In this document: piece by piece, positions 8,171 through 14,296 of the stretch
Layout of the letters: each line of letters starts with the position of its first letter
Position numbering within the stretch: position 1 is the first letter of the stretch
Source: Opitutales bacterium
GTDB lineage: Bacteria > Verrucomicrobiota > Verrucomicrobiia > Opitutales > JAIRKQ01
Reading direction: 5' to 3'
NCBI GenBank assembly: GCA_029059365.1
Contig: JAIDVZ010000111.1
Coordinates: 1 to 14,296, forward strand
DNA length: 14,296 nucleotides
Program-made: the position numbers and the translations under genes
The notes under the pieces: model-generated
Databases searched by the model: none
What the model was told of the DNA's origin: nothing
What the model saw: the letters and a program-made list of their open reading frames with translations, nothing else

Positions 8171-8776
8171 CTAAATGCCCTTCACAATTTCATCGGCCAA
8201 ACCGTATTCAATTGCTTCGTGTGCATTCATATAAAAATCACGATCAGTATCTTTTTTTATTTTCTCGATTTTTTGACCAGATGCCTCAGCCAATATTTTG
8301 TTGAGTTCATCACGGGTTTTTTCCATCTCGTTTGCCTGAATATTAATATCTACCGCCGGGGCAACAATCTGTCCCATTATCAATGGTTGGTGGATCAGTA
8401 CACGTGCACTTGGATAAAGTAAGCGATTCCCCTTTTTGGCACCGCATAATAAAATTGATCCCATACTAGCAGCTAATCCGGTAACAATCACCCGAATCGG
8501 TGATTTTATAAGTTTCATGGTGTCATAAATCGCCATACCAGCTGTTATGGACCCACCTGGAGTATTGATGAAAAAATCTATTGGAGAAGCCGGTTTTACG
8601 AGTTCAAGATATAATAATTTCTCTGTGATATCTTGTGCAGATTCGTCATTAACTTCGCCCCATAAGAAAATTTTTCTCTCCTTAAGGAAGCGCTTCTGAA
8701 TCAATGCTTGGCAAGCATTATCTGCCTTTTTCTCATTCTCTCCATCTTCGTCATCATTCAGTACAAATGTAGCCAT
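8171..8776 (-). CDS. clpP: ATP-dependent Clp protease proteolytic subunit, atypical
   Basis: This 201-residue ClpP has a complete catalytic triad: S104 in LAASMGS, H129 in VLIHQP and D180 in DTDRD. It also has the NTPGGSITAG oxyanion-loop segment (71-80). ClpP forms heptameric rings that degrade proteins fed by a ClpX or ClpA/C ATPase. The sequence around KERKIFLWGEVNDESAQDI (32-50) and LLYLELVKPASPIDF recalls ClpP1 of Chlamydia, rather than the KERIIFL-type of E. coli. The N-terminus is acidic (LNDDEDGENE). Neither clpX nor tig is adjacent, so a second clpP near clpX elsewhere is plausible but not shown. The start is fixed by AGGAGGT 7 bases upstream. It is divergent from the M3 peptidase gene. 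Confidence 0.95.
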   Translation of the reverse strand: MATFVLNDDEDGENEKKADNACQALIQKRFLKERKIFLWGEVNDESAQDITEKLLYLELVKPASPIDFFINTPGGSITAGMAIYDTMKLIKSPIRVIVTGLAASMGSILLCGAKKGNRLLYPSARVLIHQPLIMGQIVAPAVDINIQANEMEKTRDELNKILAEASGQKIEKIKKDTDRDFYMNAHEAIEYGLADEIVKGI

Positions 8777-8783
8777 ACTCGGT

Positions 8784-8790
8784 ACCTCCT
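8784..8790 (-). promoter_or_regulatory. Ribosome binding site of clpP
   Basis: AGGAGGT on the minus strand, 7 bases before the ATG ending at 8776. It fixes the start of clpP. Confidence 0.9.
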
Positions 8791-8895
8791 AACAAAACCA
8801 ACGAAAAAAGCAATATTTGATCGAATACTTATTATGCTCAGTGGGGAAGTTTAGGTTTGCCAACAATGGAAAAACTTTAAGCTACATTCCCGAAT

Positions 8896-11040
8896 ATGAA
8901 CAAAGCGACATTATTCTTGTTTTTGGCCTGTAATTGCTTACATGCCTATGATATGATACAAAACGAGCACCCGTTCCTCGCTGATGACCCTCTGCCGAAT
9001 TGGCAAACATTAACCCCAGAGCATATTGAAAGCGATATCAATTATGCAATTGCAGATGCACAGAGAAATATCGATGCAATCGCTCAACAAGACCTTTCAA
9101 GTTTGACATTTGAAAATACCATACTCGCACTCGAACATGCTACTGATATGCTCGATCGTGGCTGGGAGCGTGTATCACATCTAGACTCAGTTTGTAACTC
9201 GGAAGCGCTACGGGTAGAGTATAACAAGATGCTCCCGGTTGTGGTCGAATTTTCTTCAAATATCATCCTAAACGATGCACTGTGGGAACGGATAAGAACG
9301 TATTCCGAATCCGAAAATGCTAAACAATTACCAGCACTAGAAAAACGTCTATTAAAACGCGTTGTTGATTCTTTCCGTGACAGTGGAGCTGATTTACCAC
9401 GTGAGCAACGTGAGCGTCTAAAATCGATCTCGCTTGAACTTTCCCAAAAATCACAAAAATTTTCTGAGAATTGTCTGGACTCACGTAATGCGTGGGAAAA
9501 ATATCTACCAGATTCATCGTTATTATCTGGATTACCGGAGATCGCACTGAATATACTCGCAGATGATGCCAAGCAACACAAGCATTCTGGATATCGGTTA
9601 TCTCTTCAGGCACCATCTTTAGGGCCATGTATGCAATATCTAGATGACGACAATCTGCGCAAGGAACTATTTGAGGCTTCCCGTACAGTCGGACGCGGTG
9701 GCAAGTACGACAATTTACAAAATGTTACCGACATCCTGAGGCTGCGCGACGAAGAAGCAAAGATTCTTGGTCATAAAACTTTTGCTGATCTTGCACTGAA
9801 GCACAGGATGGCAAAAAATGGCGCACATGCGATGAAATTTATTGAGGATCTGCACGATCGTACAGAAAAATATTTTCAACGCGACGTTAAAGAACTGCGT
9901 ACTTTCATAAGAAATTTCACTGGGAATAGACACGCTGAGTTGCAGCCTTGGAATTGTGCATATTACGCCAAAAAGAATGAGCGTGCACGTTTCGATTTTG
10001 ATGATGAGGAACTACGTCCATATTTCAAAATGGAGGATGTTGTTAGCGGATTATTTGAACTTGCTCACCGCTTGTACGGGATACGGATCCAGGAGTGCAA
10101 AACATTCTACTCAGAAGATCCGAACGCTGCTACCCCGAGTGACGCAATCTCTGTCTGGCACCCGGATGTGAAGTTTTATAATGTTTTTGAGAAAACCGGC
10201 AAGTATATCGGTGGATTTTATGCCGATTGGTACCCACGTCCATCTAAACGTGGCGGCGCATGGACAAATGGACTGGTATCTGGTGAGAATGATAAAGATG
10301 GTCAATGGCGCTGCCCAGTGGGCACAATATGTGGCAGCTTGACCCCATCTACAGAAACAACACCGTCATTGCTTACTCATTACGAAGTAGAAACTATATT
10401 CCATGAATTTGGACATCTTTTACACCACTTATTTGGGCACATAAAATACGCTGGGTTGAATGGCACACATGTAGCTTGGGATTTCGTTGAGCTACCTTCT
10501 CAGATCATGGAAAATTTTTGTTGGGAACGTGTGAGCCTGGACCTATTTGCCAAGCACTATCAAACTGGTGAGAAATTACCAGATGAACTGTTCAACAAAA
10601 TGACTGCTGTGCGCAAGTATATGGCCAGCATGGGGATGATGAGACAATTGAGTCTGGCCAAACTTGATCTCGAACTTCACCAAAATTATCCAGCATACAA
10701 GAACTGTGATATCGAATCAAAACTTCAAGATGTGTTACAAACATATCGGGTAAATTTTCCAGAACCAGTTCCAACAATAACATTAGAATTTGGGCATATT
10801 TTTAGTGGAGGATATGCTGCTGGATATTATTCATACAAATGGGCGGAAGTCCTTGATGCTGATGCATTTACAAAATTTCTTGCAAATGGTATAATAAGTG
10901 CGGAAGTTGGTCATCAGTTCCGTGAAAAAATATTGTCACGTGGCGATAGTCAGGATGCAGATGTTTTATATCGTGATTTCATGGGGCGTGATCCATCTCT
11001 TGAACCACTATTAATTCGTAGCGGAATGGTTGATGAATAA
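8896..11040 (+). CDS. M3 family metallopeptidase (oligopeptidase A-like)
   Basis: This 714-residue zinc peptidase aligns from memory with E. coli PrlC/OpdA (680) along its length. The zinc site is H503-E504-F-G-H507 in FHEFGHLLHH, and the third ligand is E532 in VELPSQIMEN, 29 residues after the first His as in thimet oligopeptidase. The substrate-side segment FSGGYAAGYYSYKW is present near the C-terminus. M3 enzymes cut short peptides inside a closed channel, often the products of larger proteases or cleaved signal peptides. Starting at 8896 adds MNKATLFLFLACNCLHAYD, which looks like a signal peptide. An in-frame ATG at 8953 would give the usual cytosolic-length N-terminus. Neither start has a Shine-Dalgarno. 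Its end overlaps cysS. Confidence 0.92.
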   Translation: MNKATLFLFLACNCLHAYDMIQNEHPFLADDPLPNWQTLTPEHIESDINYAIADAQRNIDAIAQQDLSSLTFENTILALEHATDMLDRGWERVSHLDSVCNSEALRVEYNKMLPVVVEFSSNIILNDALWERIRTYSESENAKQLPALEKRLLKRVVDSFRDSGADLPREQRERLKSISLELSQKSQKFSENCLDSRNAWEKYLPDSSLLSGLPEIALNILADDAKQHKHSGYRLSLQAPSLGPCMQYLDDDNLRKELFEASRTVGRGGKYDNLQNVTDILRLRDEEAKILGHKTFADLALKHRMAKNGAHAMKFIEDLHDRTEKYFQRDVKELRTFIRNFTGNRHAELQPWNCAYYAKKNERARFDFDDEELRPYFKMEDVVSGLFELAHRLYGIRIQECKTFYSEDPNAATPSDAISVWHPDVKFYNVFEKTGKYIGGFYADWYPRPSKRGGAWTNGLVSGENDKDGQWRCPVGTICGSLTPSTETTPSLLTHYEVETIFHEFGHLLHHLFGHIKYAGLNGTHVAWDFVELPSQIMENFCWERVSLDLFAKHYQTGEKLPDELFNKMTAVRKYMASMGMMRQLSLAKLDLELHQNYPAYKNCDIESKLQDVLQTYRVNFPEPVPTITLEFGHIFSGGYAAGYYSYKWAEVLDADAFTKFLANGIISAEVGHQFREKILSRGDSQDADVLYRDFMGRDPSLEPLLIRSGMVDE

Positions 11041-12415
11041 GCTCATATTGTACAATACACTGACCAAAAATCTTGATCAGATCACGCGTGTTGGTGAGCA
11101 TTTTACTGTATATTTTTGTGGACCGACGGTGTATAATCGTGCACACATCGGAAATTTTCGAACATATCTAGTCGAAGATGTCCTGGTAAGAATATTGAAG
11201 CTTGAGGGATACAAGCCGCTTGTAGCGCGCAATATCACCGATGTAGATGATAAAACGATCCGCGATTCTCAAAAAGCCGAGCTCAGTTTGTCAAAATTTA
11301 CCGAAAGATATACGAAGCTTTTCCATGACGACTGTTCAGCACTGAATATATTATCACCCGATATCGAACCATGTGCAACTGAGCATATCGCTGATCAGAT
11401 CAAGCTTATACAAACTTTGATCGATAACGGAACTGCCTATGTCTCTGATGGATCAGTATATTTCCGCGTGCGCGCATTTCAGCAATACGGGCAACTCTCG
11501 AATATCAGTAACCGTGAATTACAGACACAACTCGTTGATAGCGCTGGGAAACGCAATCTTGCTGATGAGTATGACCGCGATAGTGTATCAGACTTCGTAT
11601 TGTGGAAGGCACGTAAACCAGAGGACGGAGAAGTATTTTGGGATAGTCCGTGGGGGGAGGGGCGACCAGGCTGGCACATCGAGTGCAGCGCGATGTCTAT
11701 GAAATATCTTGGACACACAATCGATCTACATGCTGGAGGGATGGACCTTTGTTTTCCCCACCATGAAAATGAAATCGCACAATCGGAAGCCGCGACACAT
11801 GAACCATTTGTACGTTATTGGGTACACATCGCACATCTCATGGTAAATGGGACAAAGATGTCCAAAAGTTTGGGCAACATGTATAGTTTAGAGGACATTT
11901 CAGATGCCGGTTTTTCACCAGAAGCATTGCGGTATTGCCTGCTTTCTGGTCATTACCGCCAGCCACTAAATTTCACAATGAATAGCTTATCTGCTGCCAA
12001 TAATGCACTGAAAAAGCTACAAACATTTTCTGAAAAATTACCTGAAAGAAAGTCACATGAAAAACCCGAACATTGGCAATTTCTGGGCGATGCATATCAA
12101 GCATTATTGAACGATCTAAACATTCCTCTGTGTTTGGGCAATATTTTCAAAACTATTAGCAAAATTTCCCTAAAAAGTGATAATATCGAGATTATTGCAC
12201 AAGAATTCGGAACATTACAATATGCACTTGGTTTACAGCTGAAACAGCGTGCTGAGCTGGATATCCCAGATAATATTCGATCACTTGCGCAGACACGCTG
12301 GGAAGCAAAATTACAAAAAAATTATAAATTGTCCGATGAGATTCGTTTAAAGCTTGAATCTGATGGATGGATCATCAAGGATTCCGCCTCTGGGTACACG
12401 ATCACAAAGAGATAG
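11033..12415 (+). CDS. cysS: Cysteinyl-tRNA synthetase
   Basis: This is a class I synthetase of 460 residues (E. coli 461) that charges tRNA(Cys). HIGN is at 38-41 in GPTVYNRAHIGNFRTY, and KMSKS at 275-279. The catalytic zinc ligands that select cysteine are all present: C29, C218 (WHIECSA), H243 and E247 (FPHHENE). The ATG at 11033 is chosen over a TTG just before it; either way the start overlaps the end of the M3 peptidase gene (8 bases for the ATG), indicating translational coupling. The C-terminal anticodon-binding part is of normal length and ends in basic residues. Rho follows after 5 bases. Confidence 0.97.
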   Translation: MNKLILYNTLTKNLDQITRVGEHFTVYFCGPTVYNRAHIGNFRTYLVEDVLVRILKLEGYKPLVARNITDVDDKTIRDSQKAELSLSKFTERYTKLFHDDCSALNILSPDIEPCATEHIADQIKLIQTLIDNGTAYVSDGSVYFRVRAFQQYGQLSNISNRELQTQLVDSAGKRNLADEYDRDSVSDFVLWKARKPEDGEVFWDSPWGEGRPGWHIECSAMSMKYLGHTIDLHAGGMDLCFPHHENEIAQSEAATHEPFVRYWVHIAHLMVNGTKMSKSLGNMYSLEDISDAGFSPEALRYCLLSGHYRQPLNFTMNSLSAANNALKKLQTFSEKLPERKSHEKPEHWQFLGDAYQALLNDLNIPLCLGNIFKTISKISLKSDNIEIIAQEFGTLQYALGLQLKQRAELDIPDNIRSLAQTRWEAKLQKNYKLSDEIRLKLESDGWIIKDSASGYTITKR

Positions 12416-12420
12416 CAAAA

Positions 12421-13551
12421 ATGAATGAAACAACCGAACTACTCACATACTCTGGTATCGTTGAGATCCTCGAAAACGGGAAATATGGCCAAATCATAAA
12501 CCCTGTGAGGAACGGATATGTCGATGTGTCCGACCCGTACATCGCTCATGATCTGTTACGTCGATTCTCGTTGAGGCGTGGGCAGAAGGTTGATGCACAC
12601 ATCCTACCGCGATCAAATTTCCCAAATCCCAAAGTGATCTCAATCGATCGCATCGATGGCTTGCCGATTGAACGTGTACTTGAACGTCCGAATTTTTCGG
12701 ACCTTGAATCCATTATACCGAGCAAACAATTGCTACTTGAGCATGACAATAGTAGCCTAAGTATGCGAATGTTGGATTTATTTTGTCCCCTTGCGAAGGG
12801 ACAGCGCGGCTTGATTGTTGCACCTCCACGCACCGGTAAAACATTGCTGCTACAGGATATTGCTCGTAGTTTACGTATCAATTATCCCAAAATTGTTGTA
12901 CTTGTCGCTTTAATCGATGAACGACCGGAAGAAGTCACGGATTTTAAGCGCTCCGTTGATACCGAGTTATTCGCATCTTCCAATGATCAATCCACTCGTA
13001 ACCATATACGTATCGCTGAGCTCGCATGTGAGCGCGCAAAGCACCTGGTTGAATTGGGGCATGATGTTGTATTATTTATCGACAGCATCACTCGGTTAGC
13101 ACGTGCGTATAATAAATTTGGGACAAGCGGCCATACGATGACCGGCGGAATCGATGCATATGCTTTGAAAAAGCCGCGCCAATTATTTGCTTCTGCACGT
13201 GACTGCTCCGATAATGGTAGCTTGACCATCTTTGCATCTGCGCTGATCGAGACTGGAAGTAAAATGGACGATCTAATATTCCAGGAATTCAAAGGTACTG
13301 GGAATTCTGAAATCGTGCTCAACCGGTCACTAGCCGAGCAGCGCGTATGGCCAGCGATCGATCTACAAGCATCCGGTGCGAGACATGAGGAACAAATTTT
13401 GGCTCCACAGACACTCTCTCAGATATCATTTTTACGCCGTGCATTTTCCAATATGAGTACCGAAGAGGCAACCAAGAGCGTTATTCAGCGAATGTCACAA
13501 ACCCAAAATAATTCCGAATTTTTATCCCTGATAAAACAGCTAAATAAATAA
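12421..13551 (+). CDS. rho: Transcription termination factor Rho, short form
   Basis: This 376-residue protein (E. coli Rho 419) has the ring ATPase domain intact. Walker A is APPRTGKT (134-141) after KGQRG, the catalytic region is LIDERPEEVTDF (164-175), Walker B is VVLFIDSITRLARAYN (216-231, D221), the Q-loop is TMTGGIDAYAL and the R-loop is KMDDLIFQEFKGTGNSE (281-297). A cold-shock-like RNA-binding domain starts at about residue 9, so the N-terminal helix bundle (about 47 residues in E. coli) is missing. The RNP1 position of E. coli GFGF aligns with KYGQ. The ATG at 12421 is chosen; an in-frame extension to 12367 lies wholly inside cysS and adds no Rho domain. Rho unwinds RNA and releases RNA polymerase. 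Confidence 0.93.
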   Translation: MNETTELLTYSGIVEILENGKYGQIINPVRNGYVDVSDPYIAHDLLRRFSLRRGQKVDAHILPRSNFPNPKVISIDRIDGLPIERVLERPNFSDLESIIPSKQLLLEHDNSSLSMRMLDLFCPLAKGQRGLIVAPPRTGKTLLLQDIARSLRINYPKIVVLVALIDERPEEVTDFKRSVDTELFASSNDQSTRNHIRIAELACERAKHLVELGHDVVLFIDSITRLARAYNKFGTSGHTMTGGIDAYALKKPRQLFASARDCSDNGSLTIFASALIETGSKMDDLIFQEFKGTGNSEIVLNRSLAEQRVWPAIDLQASGARHEEQILAPQTLSQISFLRRAFSNMSTEEATKSVIQRMSQTQNNSEFLSLIKQLNK

Positions 13552-14198
13552 TGAAAACGTTCACCACGATCGCGCTTGACGGTGCAGCGGCCTCAGGAAA
13601 AACAACAACCTCAAAAATAATCGCTCAGAAATACGATTTTATGCGCATAAGCACGGGGGAGTATTATCGAGCAATCACATATTTTTTATTACAAGCACAT
13701 GTGTCCACCAGTGACCAAGAAGCAATCACTCGAGAACTAGACAAACTAACCCTTGGCTCAACAATTGTCGGGAATAAAAGCTGCATAATTGTCAACGGGA
13801 CCGAAATAAAAAATGAAATTTTACGATCGACTGAGATCAATACAAATGTCTCACAATTTGCCCAGGTTCCAACCATACGAAAATTTTTGTTTGAATATCA
13901 GCGTTCACAATTGGATATCGCTAAACAACATGCTTTTCATGGTCTAATTGCCGAGGGCCGTGATATTTGTAGCGTGATATTCCCGGATGCTGATCTGAGA
14001 TTTTTTCTACACGCTGATCTGAAGAAGCGCGAACAACGTCGCCACAAAGATGCTGAAAAAGATTGTATATCATGCCGTGACTCCCTCGATACAAACATCA
14101 CTACCGATCCAAAAAACGTTATAGCTATAGATACTGGCATCAATGATCTGCAACAAGTAGAAGCAATAATTTCGCATTACATCGAAGAACTGTACTGA
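13551..14198 (+). CDS. cmk: Cytidylate kinase with shortened lid
   Basis: This 215-residue (d)CMP kinase phosphorylates CMP/dCMP with ATP. The P-loop is GAAASGKT (11-18). STGEYYRA (34-41) carries the usual nucleoside-site serine and arginine, and AEGRDICSVIFPDADLRFFL (134-153) is the family's central signature. Compared with E. coli Cmk (227), only about 11 residues instead of about 22 separate RR (153-154 region, REQRR) from the RDxxD segment. That segment reads CRDSLDTNITTDP, so two arginines of the E. coli RDDRDRNR motif are replaced by Leu and Ile. The ATG overlaps the rho stop by one base (TAATG), so translation is probably coupled. A divergent dNMP kinase activity cannot be excluded. 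Confidence 0.88.
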   Translation: MKTFTTIALDGAAASGKTTTSKIIAQKYDFMRISTGEYYRAITYFLLQAHVSTSDQEAITRELDKLTLGSTIVGNKSCIIVNGTEIKNEILRSTEINTNVSQFAQVPTIRKFLFEYQRSQLDIAKQHAFHGLIAEGRDICSVIFPDADLRFFLHADLKKREQRRHKDAEKDCISCRDSLDTNITTDPKNVIAIDTGINDLQQVEAIISHYIEELY

Positions 14199-14244
14199 AT
14201 CTTATTTATCATTTTGAAAACAAAGCGGAAACGCTGGCTATACG

Positions 14245-14296
14245 ATGCGTGTTTTTACAATATCATATTTGAGAATGCTCTTATTCTGTATTATTT
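14245..14296 (+). CDS. Possible start of a membrane-associated protein (cut by window end)
   Basis: An ATG at 14245 opens 17 codons that stay open to the edge and encode MRVFTISYLRMLLFCII, a basic start followed by a hydrophobic run. This could be the first membrane segment of a protein. In many bacteria plsC follows cmk, so an acyltransferase is one guess, based on gene order only. No clear Shine-Dalgarno precedes it. A small AGCG-GAAA-CGCT hairpin sits at 14224-14235, just before the start. Confidence 0.3.
   Translation, partial: MRVFTISYLRMLLFCII

Noticed and set aside
9084-9581. A 165-codon minus-strand frame inside the M3 peptidase gene
   Set aside because: It is antisense to a conserved coding region, rich in S and R as expected of a shadow frame, and has no recognisable motif.
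12367-12420. Eighteen extra codons at the start of rho
   Set aside because: They lie inside cysS in another frame and contain no part of the Rho N-terminal domain.
14224-14235. AGCG-GAAA-CGCT hairpin after cmk as a terminator
   Set aside because: A four-pair stem not directly followed by a T-run is too short, although the GNRA-type loop is neat.

Overview
The window is a compact housekeeping region from an AT-rich bacterial chromosome (roughly 40% GC by eye). Envelope-related genes (a DUF502 membrane protein, a family 8 glycosyltransferase of the lipopolysaccharide type) suggest a Gram-negative. The ClpP resembles the ClpP1-type paralogue of Chlamydia more than E. coli ClpP, which points weakly to the Planctomycetes-Verrucomicrobia-Chlamydiae group. 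This placement is inference from recalled family sequences; nothing here fixes the taxon. I see no tRNA, rRNA, CRISPR array, insertion sequence or prophage.

Positions 1-2558 (+ strand): the 3' end of an unrecognised lysine-rich coiled-coil protein, then DUF502, a YbaB/EbfC nucleoid protein and HolA (DNA polymerase III delta). A plausible sigma70-type promoter precedes the DUF502 gene.

Positions 2692-8776 (- strand, read right to left): clpP, a 149-base gap, then a tight set of glycosyltransferase, trpS, a type IA topoisomerase of the TopB class and an EamA-type transporter. Spacings in the last four genes are 3, 13 and 1 bases, so they are probably one transcript with coupled translation.

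Positions 8896-14296 (+ strand): an M3 metallopeptidase, cysS, rho, cmk and the first 17 codons of a further possible gene at the edge. Junctions are an 8-base overlap, a 5-base gap and a 1-base overlap, so this is probably an operon, divergent from clpP.

Together the genes serve replication and topology (HolA, TopB, YbaB), tRNA charging (TrpS, CysS), transcription termination (Rho), proteolysis (ClpP, M3 peptidase), nucleotide supply (Cmk) and the envelope. I did not find a new multi-gene system. The points most worth a second look are departures within known families: a Rho lacking the N-terminal helix bundle and with an altered RNA-binding motif, a Cmk with a shortened lid lacking a conserved arginine, an M3 peptidase with a signal-peptide-like N-terminus, and the atypical ClpP.
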